A stretch of 38,346 nucleotides of DNA from Paraburkholderia ginsengiterrae (GTDB lineage: Bacteria; Pseudomonadota; Gammaproteobacteria; Burkholderiales; Burkholderiaceae), in NCBI RefSeq assembly GCF_001645125.1, contig NZ_LXKA01000350.1, positions 1 through 38,346 on the forward strand, in the 5' to 3' direction. A program made the position numbers and the translations under genes. Shown in pieces: positions 25,201-32,549 of this stretch (its first letter is position 1; each line of letters opens with the position of its first letter). Under the pieces are notes generated by a model. That model saw only the letters and a list, made by a program, of their open reading frames with translations. It ran no database searches and was not told the origin of the DNA.

Positions 25201-25883
25201 ATATCGACCGAAGCCGATGACTCGACGACATCGGTCACGCACTTCATGGCCACCCACAGCCCGGAGTAGCGGCTCATCGCCCAGCCGTGCAGACCGAAGT
25301 CGAGATATTCCTGCACGTTGGAGGGGAACAGCACCGGCAGGCCGCATGCCTTGAAAATGTGTTCGGATTGGTGCGCTAGCGTGGACGACTTGGCTGCGTG
25401 ATCGTCGCCGGCGAGTACCAGAACGCCGCCGTGGCTCGCCGAGCCGGCCGAGTTGCCATGCTTGAAGACGTCGCCGGTGCGGTCGACGCCCGGGCCTTTG
25501 CCGTACCACATCGAGAACACGCCATCGTATTTGGCGCTCGGGTACAGATTGACCTGTTGCGAACCCCAGACGGCGGTCGCCGCGAGGTCTTCGTTGACGC
25601 CTGGCTGGAACACGACCCGATGCGCGGCGAGATGCTGTTTCGCCTTCCACAAGGATTGATCGAGTCCGCCGAGGGGCGATCCACGGTAGCCGGAGATGAA
25701 GCCGGCAGTATTGAGCCCGGCGGCCTGGTCGCGTTCCTGCTGCAGCATCGGCAGACGCACCAGCGCCTGGATGCCACTCATGTACGCGCGGCCGCGTTCA
25801 AGGGTGTATTTATCGTCGAGCGTGACGGAAGACAACGCGGCTTCAAGCGAGGCTCGCTGACCTGCGTCTAGCGGGGCATTCAT
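22284..25883 (-). CDS. Fused indolepyruvate:ferredoxin oxidoreductase (IorAB-type)
   Basis: A 1199-residue fusion of the subunits of a 2-oxoacid:ferredoxin oxidoreductase. The N-terminal part (about 30-420) is the TPP pyrimidine-binding region (GFISGYRGSPLGGLDQ). About 440-660 holds the TPP site, with GCPHN and NLGDGTYFHSG. An iron-sulfur stretch follows near 670-740 (CEGCGDCSVKSNC, then CNKDFSCVNGFC). About 765-930 is the gamma part (VLVTGVGGTGVVTIGALLG), and a C-terminal domain of roughly 250 residues completes it. It would convert indolepyruvate or other aryl-pyruvates to arylacetyl-CoA, reducing ferredoxin. The start at 25883 has GGAGGAG nine bases ahead. Aryl-pyruvate and phenylacetate genes nearby agree with the role; substrate remains inferred. 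Confidence 0.85.
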   Translation of the reverse strand: MNAPLDAGQRASLEAALSSVTLDDKYTLERGRAYMSGIQALVRLPMLQQERDQAAGLNTAGFISGYRGSPLGGLDQSLWKAKQHLAAHRVVFQPGVNEDLAATAVWGSQQVNLYPSAKYDGVFSMWYGKGPGVDRTGDVFKHGNSAGSASHGGVLVLAGDDHAAKSSTLAHQSEHIFKACGLPVLFPSNVQEYLDFGLHGWAMSRYSGLWVAMKCVTDVVESSASVDIDPHRTKIILPDDFNMPDGGLNIRWPDPPLVQEARLLDYKWYAALAYVRANKLDRVEIDSPHARFGIMTGGKAYLDVRQALTDLGLDDETCSRIGIRLYKVGCVWPLEAQGAHAFARGLDEILVVEEKRQILEYAIKEELYNWPDAQRPRVFGKFDEKDGAGGEWSVPMGNWLLPAHYELSPAIIAKAIATRLDKFDLPSDVRARIATRIAVIEAKEKALARPRVEAERKPWFCSGCPHNTSTNVPEGSRAMAGIGCHYMTVWMDRSTSTFSQMGGEGVAWIGQAPFTNDKHVFANLGDGTYFHSGLLAIRAAIASKANITYKLLYNDAVAMTGGQPVDGVLTVPQITHQLAAEGATKIVIVTDEPEKYSANVGLAPGIDIHHREKLDEVQRQLREVTGTTILIYDQTCATEKRRRRKRGTYPDPARRVVINDAVCEGCGDCSVKSNCLSVEPVDTEYGTKRQINQSSCNKDFSCVNGFCPSFVSVEGGQLRKPKAASGVGGDAMPPVPDPELPSIERPYGVLVTGVGGTGVVTIGALLGMAGHLESKGVTVLDVTGLAQKGGAVMSHVQIAKSPADIHATRIAMGEASLVIGCDAIVTASDECVSRMQAGRTRVVLNSAHTPTAELIKNPNWRFPGSSTEADVRAAAGDDGVDTVDANHFAVALLGDAIYTNPFVLGYAWQRGWIPLTYQSLIRAIELNNVQVEKNRAAFEWGRRAAHDLAAVRKLVQSQGRGATAEAASSKIISLHTPKALDTLIDKRADYLAAWQNSAYADRYRALVSQVRVAESSLDSIDGQLPLTEAVAKNLHKLMAYKDEYEVARLYSDPAFIEKLKANFEGDWKLHIHLAPPTFSKKDAQGHLVKKKYGPWVFSAMHVLAKFKFLRGTAFDVFGKTEERRTERALIVEYEALVRELIGGLTAGKRELAIELANLPDGIRGYGHVKENNLKGVRVKWNELLTRWRSTDAGKAQHAA

Positions 25884-26237
25884 TGTGTGTACTCCTCCAC
25901 CCAGTTTGGGATCGCCAAAACTTTTTAGGCCGCGGCATCTTGTGAATGCGTAGGGCCGGGCCGCCATATTGACGTGTTTTAAGTGATGGTAGCACTGGTG
26001 AAAACCCGCCGCAGCGCGTCGGAAATGCGGCGCTGCAGCGAGACGGGACTATGGGGCGCGCTGCCCTGAAGTTTTCGACCCTACTTCGAAGGTCGCCTGT
26101 AACAAGCTGTAAAAACTACAAATTCGCGGAACCGTAGTTGAAATGTCTGTCTAACCCCCACCTGCGAGCAATGTCTGCGCAATGCTCCGCATTCTGCGGA
26201 GCTTCACGACAGCAGGGCAGTTAGAAAAGGAGTACGC
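25884..26237. other. Divergent intergenic region with leader hairpin
   Basis: This gap separates the oxidoreductase from a small secreted protein gene. GCTCCGCA (26184-26191), TTC, TGCGGAGC (26195-26202) is a perfect 8-bp hairpin 36 bases before the small gene. AACTAC (26114-26119) and GTAGTT (26134-26139) form a wider inverted repeat. No gene is evident in the gap and no promoter is convincing. Confidence 0.45.
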
Positions 26238-26429
26238 ATGAACACAAGAAACATCCAGACGTTCCTGATGGTTTCGGCCGCATTTTTTGCCATGAGCGCA
26301 CCAGTGCGCTCGAATGCGGGCAGCGTTGGGGCGCTGTCGAACGCGCTGACGCGTGCCGCGCAAGTCGCGCCTGCGCGCATCGCCATGGGCCGGGTCGCGC
26401 AATCCAGCAAGGAAGACCAGAATTCGTGA
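26238..26429 (+). CDS. Small secreted protein, 63 aa
   Basis: A 63-residue protein whose first 27 residues look like a signal peptide: N-TRNIQTFLMVSAAFFAMSAP, ending near RSNA-G. The mature chain of about 36 residues is small, alanine-rich and without cysteines. A very good ribosome site (AAAAGGAG, 7 bases before the ATG) and a strong terminator downstream support it as a real gene despite its size. It stands alone between two minus-strand genes. Function unknown, and I recognise no family. Confidence 0.65.
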   Translation: MNTRNIQTFLMVSAAFFAMSAPVRSNAGSVGALSNALTRAAQVAPARIAMGRVAQSSKEDQNS

Positions 26430-26515
26430 TGCGCCGCTGATGCGGTGTGTCGGTTGATAACCGGCCGCTGTCGCACTTAGCTTCTACTTGACCTACTTGA
26501 GGCAGCGGCGCAAAT

Positions 26516-26550
26516 AAAAAGGGCGGGGATCTTACGATCCTCGCCCTTTT
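26516..26550. terminator. Bidirectional terminator after the small secreted protein and hpd
   Basis: GGGCGGGGATC (26521-26531), loop TTAC, GATCCTCGCCC (26536-26546) with one G-T pair, flanked by AAAAA on the left and TTTT on the right. It lies between convergent genes. Confidence 0.9.
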
Positions 26551-26583
26551 CATTTGATACCTACGCCTCACGGCGGCTACGCG

Positions 26584-27681
26584 TCAGGCTTTGTCCTGCA
26601 CCACGCCGCGGCGGATCTGATCCAGTTCGATGGATTCGAAGAGCGCCTTGAAGTTGCCCTCGCCGAAGCCCTGGTTGCCCTTGCGCTGAATGATCTCGAA
26701 GAAGATCGGCCCGATCTGGTTCTCAGTGAAAATCTGCAACAGCAAATCCTCACGCGCACCGTCGATCAGAATCTTGCGCTTACGCAGTTCGTCGAGCGGC
26801 TCGCCATGGTTCGGCACGCGGCGATCGACCAGTTCGTAATACGTGTCGATAGTATCGAGCAGTGAAATGTTGGCGCCGCGCAAGCCATCCACGGTGCGGT
26901 AGATGTCGTTGCTGCCGAGGGCAATGTGCTGAATGCCTTCGCCGTGATACGCGTCGAGATATTCCTGAATCTGGCCGGCGGTTTCCGATCCTTCTTCGTT
27001 GATCGGGATGCGGATCTTGCCGCACGGCGAGGTCATCGCCTTCGACTTCACGCCCGTCACCTTGCCTTCAATGTCGAAGTAGCGCACTTCGCGGAAATTG
27101 AACAGGCGCTCGTAGAACTCCGCCCATTCCTGCATGCGGCCGCGATGCACGTTGTGCGTCAGATGGTCGATGTACGTCAGGCCGTGGCCGACCGGATTGG
27201 GATTCGCACCCGGAATCGGTTCGAAGTCGACGTCGTAAATGTCGATGTTGCCAATGCTGTTCGGCTCGGCGCCGTTCTTGCCGCGCCAGCGGTCGACGAA
27301 ATAGATCAGCGAATCGCCAATACCTTTGATGGCCGGAATGTTCAGTTCCATCGGGCCGGTCTTATTGTCGAAACCCCAGGCGCCTTTTTCCAACGCCAAC
27401 TTGTAGGCCTTCGCCGCGTCCTGAACACGGAAAGCGATGGCGCAGATCGACGGGCCGTGCAGACGCGTGAAGCGCTGCGCGAACGAATCCTGTTCGCCAT
27501 TGACGATGAAGTTGATTTCCCCCTGGCGATACAGCGTCACGTCTTTGTGACGATGCCGGGCGACGGCCGTGAAGCCCATCTGTTCGAACAGCTTGCCGAG
27601 CGCTTTCGGGTCGGGTGCCGTGTACTCGATGAACTCGAAGCCGTCCGTGCCGACCGGATTTTCCCATGTTGGAACCTGCAT
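26584..27681 (-). CDS. hpd: 4-hydroxyphenylpyruvate dioxygenase
   Basis: A 365-residue Fe(II) enzyme of tyrosine breakdown. It converts 4-hydroxyphenylpyruvate to homogentisate with O2. The expected iron ligands are visible: His in YIDHLTHNV, His in GIQHIALGSNDI, and Glu in FFEIIQRKGNQGFGEGNFKA. The C-terminal segment GNFKALFESIE is a family signature. The start at 27681 gives MQVPTWENPVGTDGFEFIEY, preceded by AGGAGACA five bases before. Divergent from the Lrp/AsnC-type gene, with 143 bases between the starts, so that regulator is a likely control. The frame upstream to 27741 has no family match. Confidence 0.94.
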   Translation of the reverse strand: MQVPTWENPVGTDGFEFIEYTAPDPKALGKLFEQMGFTAVARHRHKDVTLYRQGEINFIVNGEQDSFAQRFTRLHGPSICAIAFRVQDAAKAYKLALEKGAWGFDNKTGPMELNIPAIKGIGDSLIYFVDRWRGKNGAEPNSIGNIDIYDVDFEPIPGANPNPVGHGLTYIDHLTHNVHRGRMQEWAEFYERLFNFREVRYFDIEGKVTGVKSKAMTSPCGKIRIPINEEGSETAGQIQEYLDAYHGEGIQHIALGSNDIYRTVDGLRGANISLLDTIDTYYELVDRRVPNHGEPLDELRKRKILIDGAREDLLLQIFTENQIGPIFFEIIQRKGNQGFGEGNFKALFESIELDQIRRGVVQDKA

Positions 27682-27824
27682 GCCTGTCTCCTGAGGTGTG
27701 CAATTGAACACGACTGAATGACGCAAGTGTATAGGCGTCATGGCGGTGGAAACTTGCGAACTTAATCGTGCATCACTACGATGGCGCTATTTTCTAGCGC
27801 AACTTTTCTCATGGACGGCAGGTA

Positions 27825-28322
27825 ATGGCCAAAACAGAGATAGACGCCATCGACAGGCGGATTCTGGCAATCCTTCAGGAGAATGGCCGGTTGTCGAATC
27901 AGGAGATTGCCGAGCGCATCAATCTTTCGCCGAGTCCGTGTCTGCGGCGAATTCGGCGGCTGGAGGAGTGCGGGGTGATCCGCGGCTATGTTGCGTTGCT
28001 CGATGCGCAGCAGCTCGGGCTGGACTTGCTGGCGTACGTGAATGTTCGGTTGGAAAAACGCGGCGGCCGGGCACTCAGTCCACGCGGTGACGCCACCCAT
28101 GCGGACCTGTTTCGCGCGGCGGTCCAGACCTGGCCCGAAGTGGTGGCATGCCACGCGATGGCTGGCGAGATGGATTATCTGCTTCGTGTCCAGGTGGAGG
28201 ACATGGCGCATTTTTCACGCTTCCTGCAGGAGCAGTTGCTGCATCATCCGTCCGTCATCGACGTGAAAACAAGCTTCTCGCTTGAAAAGATCAAGGAGAC
28301 GACGGCGTTGCCGATTTTGTGA
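27825..28322 (+). CDS. Lrp/AsnC-family transcriptional regulator
   Basis: A 165-residue regulator. The N-terminal helix-turn-helix covers IDRRILAILQENGRLSNQEI and LSPSPCLRRIRRLEE (residues 9-45), and the C-terminal RAM ligand-binding domain follows (VACHAMAGEMDYLLRVQVED near residue 110). Such proteins form octamers and respond to amino acids. It is transcribed away from hpd with 143 bases between the starts, a layout that usually means regulation of the divergent gene. A ligand such as tyrosine or phenylalanine is a guess. About ten residues of RGGRALSPRGDATHADL form a long loop between the two domains. Confidence 0.9.
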   Translation: MAKTEIDAIDRRILAILQENGRLSNQEIAERINLSPSPCLRRIRRLEECGVIRGYVALLDAQQLGLDLLAYVNVRLEKRGGRALSPRGDATHADLFRAAVQTWPEVVACHAMAGEMDYLLRVQVEDMAHFSRFLQEQLLHHPSVIDVKTSFSLEKIKETTALPIL

Positions 28323-28354
28323 GCACAGAACCGGAAGCTATCGAGGGTTAAAAC

Positions 28355-28390
28355 AAAAAGGGCGGCCGTCAGGCCGCCCTTTGTTGTTTT
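28355..28390. terminator. Bidirectional terminator between the Lrp-type and GNAT genes
   Basis: AAAGGGCGGCC (28357-28367), loop GTCA, GGCCGCCCTTT (28372-28382), followed by GTTGTTTT. The stem is perfect and convergent genes flank it. Confidence 0.9.
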
Positions 28391-28407
28391 ACCGAAGCGC
28401 AGGCCGC

Positions 28408-29076
28408 TTAGGCTGCGGCAGCCGTGGGGATGAACGAGTCGAACAGCTTGGCAGCCTGACGCGCTTGCCGCTTCAACGCGTAGTCGAACACGGCGGCTTG
28501 TTCTTGCAGCATCTCGGCGATGATGCTGGATTGATCCGCCGGCGCCAGCGTCAGGTAAGCATCGGCTTCGCCGTAGGCGTATTCGATCTTCATGCCGGCC
28601 TTCTTCGCGATGTGCATCATGGTCGAATTGCGCGACAGGCAGTGCATGTACAGCATCGTAACGTGCGTATTGCGGCTGCGAATGGCAGCGCGTTCGAAGA
28701 GCTTGGAACCGATACCTTGACCGCGAACGCTTTCCAGCACGGACACGCCGAACTCGGCGGTGCGCTTGTCGCCTTCAACAGGCAGATAAGCGAGGTGGCC
28801 GACGCCGGTAAGCTGCAATTGGCTGTCGAAAACGCCGAAGACGGTGTCGCGCGTGAAGTCGATCGCACGGACATAGTTTTCGATGACGTGGTCGGGCACG
28901 ATCTGGCCGAAACGCAGCAGGCGATCGTCTTCGTTGAGTGCGAGGAAGTGGGTCAGCAGCCGTTCGCGGTCGGCGGCGGTGAGTTCGCGGACCAGAGCAG
29001 ACGCACGACCGGCCTGCTGCGACACGCGATCGTGCGCGACGATCGGTTTGGCTGCGCGGGGTGTAATCAAGTTCAT
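28408..29076 (-). CDS. GNAT-family N-acetyltransferase
   Basis: A 222-residue protein with a GNAT fold. The acetyl-CoA loop is VRGQGIGSKLFERA near residue 115, preceded by AEFGVSVLES (strand beta 4). The C-terminal part of about 65 residues is helical and extra to the fold. Substrate unknown; it could acetylate a small molecule or a protein. Start chosen at 29076 with AAAAGGAGAACCCGACC in front; the frame extends upstream to 29124 without support. Next on the same strand upstream comes the TetR gene, 242 bases away. Confidence 0.85.
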   Translation of the reverse strand: MNLITPRAAKPIVAHDRVSQQAGRASALVRELTAADRERLLTHFLALNEDDRLLRFGQIVPDHVIENYVRAIDFTRDTVFGVFDSQLQLTGVGHLAYLPVEGDKRTAEFGVSVLESVRGQGIGSKLFERAAIRSRNTHVTMLYMHCLSRNSTMMHIAKKAGMKIEYAYGEADAYLTLAPADQSSIIAEMLQEQAAVFDYALKRQARQAAKLFDSFIPTAAAA

Positions 29077-29318
29077 GGTCGGGTTCTCCTTTTGATCATG
29101 CGGTGTGGTGCACCGCAAAAGCAATTTTAGCGGAAACCCTCCCTCATCACTAGGGAAAACCCGTATCTAATTTCGAGTCCATTGCCTAAAAATATCGCAC
29201 CCTATTTTTAGATCTTTGATTTTTATGAAAAAATAAATGAAACGAGCGTTCGTAACACAATGTCGCGCACCGGCAACTTACGCCTATTATTTCGTATGAA
29301 TATTGGTGCAGTGCGGAA
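29077..29318. promoter_or_regulatory. AT-rich regulatory region of the GNAT gene
   Basis: The gap holds a perfect 9-bp inverted repeat, CTAAAAATA (29186-29194) with TATTTTTAG (29203-29211), around 8 bases. ACGAGCGTTCGT (29242-29253) is a near-palindrome (10 of 12). Its reverse complement continues as CGAACGCTCGTTTC and agrees at 11 of 14 positions with the palindrome at 13344-13357. Both are candidate operators of the GNAT promoter, perhaps for the adjacent TetR-type regulator. The AT content is clearly above the flanks. Confidence 0.45.
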
Positions 29319-29927
29319 TTACGCCGGGTTCGAACTCAAACCGTGATCCACCATACCCACCACCTGTTCGGCGAACTCGCGGTATCCCATCCGCCCGTCC
29401 GGCTTGAGCCAGGTGAACGTCCAGTTGATCATGCCGAACACCATCATGGTGAGTGCCGTCTGGTTTTCGCGCGTGGCGCGTTCCGGGTAGGCGCGCGCCA
29501 ATTGCCGCGCAAAAGCCGCGACCACGTCACGCTGGCGGTTGAGGATCACTTCGCGCTGGGTGTCGACCAGATACTTCACGTCGTTCAACAGCGCGACGTG
29601 CCGGCTGTGCGATGTCTCATACTCGGACAGAAACGCCCGGATCAGTTCGGCGAACGTTTCCCGCTCCGACAATTCGCGCCGCTGGCTTGCGCCTTCCACC
29701 TCGGCGATGATCAGCATCAGCCGCTTCGTGTAACGGTCCAGCAGGTCGAACAGGATCGCTTCTTTGCTCGCGTAATAGTGATACAGCCGCGCTTTCGAGG
29801 TGCCGCTCGCGGCGGCGAGATCGGCCATCGAGGTGCTCGGGTAGCTGGTCTGGGCAAATTTCGCCGCGGCGAGCTCGAGAATCTGTTCGCGCTGGGTTTC
29901 GTGGTCGGGGGCTCGGGTGCGGGCCAT
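29319..29927 (-). CDS. TetR-family regulator, probably of the phenylacetate genes
   Basis: A 202-residue TetR-family repressor. The N-terminal helix-turn-helix covers REQILELAAAKFAQTSYPST and MADLAAASGTSKARLYHYY (about residues 12-52), with YASKEAILFDLLDRY after it. The C-terminal half is the helical ligand-binding domain. Similar regulators called PaaR repress paa genes and respond to phenylacetyl-CoA in beta-proteobacteria, so a role as PaaR is likely but not shown. The start at 29927 gives MARTRAPDHETQREQ. It starts 14 bases after the DUF1835 stop and is probably co-transcribed with it. An intrinsic hairpin separates the pair from the paa operon. Confidence 0.85.
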   Translation of the reverse strand: MARTRAPDHETQREQILELAAAKFAQTSYPSTSMADLAAASGTSKARLYHYYASKEAILFDLLDRYTKRLMLIIAEVEGASQRRELSERETFAELIRAFLSEYETSHSRHVALLNDVKYLVDTQREVILNRQRDVVAAFARQLARAYPERATRENQTALTMMVFGMINWTFTWLKPDGRMGYREFAEQVVGMVDHGLSSNPA

Positions 29928-29941
29928 AGTCGTGTGTTCTA

Positions 29942-30754
29942 TTAGTGTGGACAAGCGGCGAGGGCCGCGCACAGTTCCAGCGTGCGCCACGCGTTCGCGT
30001 TGCCGCGCAGCTTGATGCGGCGCGTTGCTGCCAGTTCGCGCAAACGCCACAGCACAATGCTGTCGCTGACCAGAAATCCGAGCTCGGCGCTCATCAATTC
30101 GGTGGCAACGCGCGTGGCGGCCTGCCAGTCTTCGGTGGCGCGCTCGAGAATGAGCGTGTCCAGTTCAGCAAAGCTGCCGCTCGTGAACGTGTTGTCCCGC
30201 CAGCGCCGCGTTTCGCCATTCGCGTGTTTGACTTCCTGCCATTCGAGCGCGAGGCGGCTGATGCGCAGCACGGAAATGGGTGCCGCATCCTGCAGTCGGG
30301 CTTGCAGGACGGCCGGCGCGAACATGCCGACGGAGGTCGCCTCGTCTTTACGGCTGTGCGCCCATGCGTTCGGATCGGTGAGGTCGCGAATCGACAGACG
30401 GACTTCGTTCAGGCGCTGTGGACTGTTGCGCAGGTGGTAGCAGACGCGGCGCAGCGTCAATTGATCCGCAGCGCTTTCGCCATGCCAGATCACCAGATTC
30501 GTTTCGCCGCGCGCGATATTTTCCAGCGCCGCAGCCTGCTCGCGGAATTCCCGAAGGAAATCGCGCTTCGTGTCGGCGCTCACCCGGTCCCAGAAGGCCG
30601 CGCGCACGTCGGGCGTGTCGTCCACACCGCGCAGCGGGCCGACCGCCAGATCGTCTCGCAGTGCATGAACGCGATCGTCGCGGCCCGCCTCCCGCAACGC
30701 GGTGCGCAGTGATTCGGCGGCGACATCGCCGTTGGTGAGGTGGACCGTGCTCAT
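29942..30754 (-). CDS. DUF1835/DUF3658 domain protein
   Basis: A 270-residue cytoplasmic protein. The N-terminal part (VHLTNGDVAAESLRTALREA) fits DUF1835, and LVIWHGESAADQLTLRRVCY near residue 85 is typical. The C-terminal third resembles the DUF3658 helical domain, with LMSAELGFLVSDSIVLWRLRELAATRRIKLRG. The family function is unknown. It lies between the paa operon and the TetR gene on the same strand. The hairpin upstream separates it from paaE, so it is likely transcribed with the TetR gene from a promoter after 30841. Confidence 0.8.
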   Translation of the reverse strand: MSTVHLTNGDVAAESLRTALREAGRDDRVHALRDDLAVGPLRGVDDTPDVRAAFWDRVSADTKRDFLREFREQAAALENIARGETNLVIWHGESAADQLTLRRVCYHLRNSPQRLNEVRLSIRDLTDPNAWAHSRKDEATSVGMFAPAVLQARLQDAAPISVLRISRLALEWQEVKHANGETRRWRDNTFTSGSFAELDTLILERATEDWQAATRVATELMSAELGFLVSDSIVLWRLRELAATRRIKLRGNANAWRTLELCAALAACPH

Positions 30755-30789
30755 CAGCAGTGGAGACAGTAGCGTAGGACAGTTAGCGG

Positions 30790-30841
30790 CAAAAGGGGCC
30801 GCTCATCGACCGGAACAGGTGTCCGATCGCGAGCGGCCCCT
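30790..30841 (-). terminator. Long hairpin terminator after paaE
   Basis: AGGGGCCGCTC (30794-30804) pairs perfectly with GAGCGGCCCCT (30831-30841). Inside it CGACCGGA pairs with TCCGATCG at 7 of 8 positions. On the minus strand the stem ends in TTTT (30793-30790). It lies 69 bases after the paaE stop. Confidence 0.82.
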
Positions 30842-30909
30842 AGTGTAAGCGGATCGCGAAGCTGCTGAAAGCGTGACGGGCGTCGTGCCGCCAGCCGGCC
30901 GCGAGCGGC

Positions 30910-31998
30910 TCAACGTTCGTCGTAGCTCACCACGACGCGATCGCTGATCGGATGGCATTGGCACGTCAGCACAAAACCGTCGCGGATTTCGTGTTCTTCC
31001 AGCGTGTAGTTCTTTTCCATCTTCACTTCGCCTTCCAGCACCTTCGCCCGGCAGGTGCAGCAGACGCCGCCTTTGCACGCATACGGCAGCGCGAGGCCGG
31101 CTCGCAGGCCGACATCGAGCACGCTTACGCCCTGATAGGGCAGGCGCAGCTTGCGGCGTTTTCCGTCGAGGACGATTTCCAGGTCGGCAGCCAGCGTGTT
31201 TTCCGTAATTTCCACTGGCGGCACACCCGCTTGCGGGAGCGGCGAACCGAAGCGCTCCACGTGCACCTTTTCCTGCGGCACGCCGGCGGCTTTCAAGGCG
31301 GCCTCGGCGGCGTCCATCATCGGACCGGGACCGCAGATAAAGGCTTCGTCGATGGCATCGGCCGGCAGCAGATGCTCGATGAAAGCCGCGCATTTTTCCT
31401 GATCGAGCACACCGTTGAACAGCTCGACGTCCTGCAGGTCGTCGGACAGCACGTGATAGAGCACGAAGCGGTTCATGTAGCGGTTTTTCAGATCTTCGAG
31501 CTCTTCCGCGAACATGATCTGATCGACGCTGCGGTTGCCGTACACGAGCGTGAACGTGCTGCGCGGCTCGATTTCGAGCGTGGTCTTGATAATGGCCAGG
31601 ACCGGCGTAATGCCTGAGCCGCCCGAGAACGCCAGGTACTGCTGGCCCTGATCCGCGTTCAGATGGGTGAAGAACCGGCCGTCCGGGGTCATCACGTCGA
31701 TCGTGTGGCCGGGCTGCAGCGTATCGAAGGCAAAGTTCGAGAAGCGCCCGCCCCGAACCCGCTTGATGCCGATACGCAGTTCGCCGTCGCGGTCGTAATC
31801 GGTCACGCCGACGCAGATCGAATACGATCGGCGCGTTTCCTCACCGTCGATATGCGTCTTCAGGGTGACGAACTGGCCTTGCGTAAAGCGATATTGGTCG
31901 CGCAGTTCGGCAGGGACTTCGAAGGCAACCGAAACCGCGTCGGCGGTTTCAGGCCGCACTTCGCGGATACGCAGCGGATGAAATTGCGGGGTGGCCAT
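30910..31998 (-). CDS. paaE: Phenylacetyl-CoA epoxidase reductase subunit
   Basis: A 362-residue electron-transfer protein. It passes electrons from NADPH to the oxygenase PaaAC. The N-terminal FAD domain has the RRSYSICVG motif, and the NAD domain has YLAFSGGSGITPVLAIIK and a C-terminal GPGPMMDAAE. A plant-type 2Fe-2S domain ends the chain with cysteines C308, C313, C316 and C346 (C-x4-C-x2-C spacing). The start at 31998 lies 1 base after the paaD stop, so translation is coupled. A further in-frame extension to 32076 has no family match. It is the last gene of the paa operon and a hairpin terminator follows. Confidence 0.95.
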   Translation of the reverse strand: MATPQFHPLRIREVRPETADAVSVAFEVPAELRDQYRFTQGQFVTLKTHIDGEETRRSYSICVGVTDYDRDGELRIGIKRVRGGRFSNFAFDTLQPGHTIDVMTPDGRFFTHLNADQGQQYLAFSGGSGITPVLAIIKTTLEIEPRSTFTLVYGNRSVDQIMFAEELEDLKNRYMNRFVLYHVLSDDLQDVELFNGVLDQEKCAAFIEHLLPADAIDEAFICGPGPMMDAAEAALKAAGVPQEKVHVERFGSPLPQAGVPPVEITENTLAADLEIVLDGKRRKLRLPYQGVSVLDVGLRAGLALPYACKGGVCCTCRAKVLEGEVKMEKNYTLEEHEIRDGFVLTCQCHPISDRVVVSYDER

Positions 31999-31999
31999 A

Positions 32000-32542
32000 T
32001 CAGTATGGTTTGAAGTAGTCGAAGGGTTCGCGGCAGTCGAGGCAGCGATACAGGGCTTTACAGGCGGTCGAGCCAAACTGCGCGAGGCGTTCGGTGTGCG
32101 CCGAGCCGCAACGCGGGCACGACGGAGCCGGCAGGGCGCGCGGCACGAAGCGCATCACTTTTTCCTGCGGCGCAGCGGCCGTGCCGCAGTTGCCCGTGGG
32201 CGGCGCGATGCCGTAAGCACGCAGTTTGTCGCGTGCCTCGGCGGTCATCCAGTCGGTGGTCCACGCCGGTGCGAGCACGGTGGCGATCCGATAGGGCGTG
32301 AGCTCTGCCACATCGAGCGCATGAGCGACGTCCTCGGCAATCTGCGACATGGCCGGACAGCCGGAATAGGTCGGCGTGATCACGACTTCGAGTGTGCCGT
32401 CGGCGGCGCGGCGCACGTCGCGCAGAATACCGAGCTCGCGAATCGACACCACCGGGATTTCCGGATCCGGCACCGTTTCGAGCACGGCCCATGCGCGTTC
32501 GAGCGCGGCATCGGCTATGAGGGAGGCGGTCGAAGTCGTCAT
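32000..32542 (-). CDS. paaD: Phenylacetate degradation protein PaaD
   Basis: A 180-residue protein. The N-terminal part is a MIP18/DUF59-type domain with VPDPEIPVVSIRELGILRDV, and a TYSGCPAMSQIAED motif near residue 60. The C-terminal part has CPRCGSAHTERLAQFGSTAC and CLDC, two cysteine pairs in a zinc or iron-sulfur-type arrangement. It is thought to help assemble the iron or iron-sulfur centres of the epoxidase. It begins 7 bases after the paaC stop and ends 1 base before paaE. Confidence 0.94.
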   Translation of the reverse strand: MTTSTASLIADAALERAWAVLETVPDPEIPVVSIRELGILRDVRRAADGTLEVVITPTYSGCPAMSQIAEDVAHALDVAELTPYRIATVLAPAWTTDWMTAEARDKLRAYGIAPPTGNCGTAAAPQEKVMRFVPRALPAPSCPRCGSAHTERLAQFGSTACKALYRCLDCREPFDYFKPY

Positions 32543-32549
32543 CGTCGGA

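Noticed and set aside
23157-25220. A 687-residue open frame on the plus strand opposite the ferredoxin oxidoreductase
   Set aside because: Shadow of the real gene on the other strand; composition is low-complexity and there is no ribosome site or domain.
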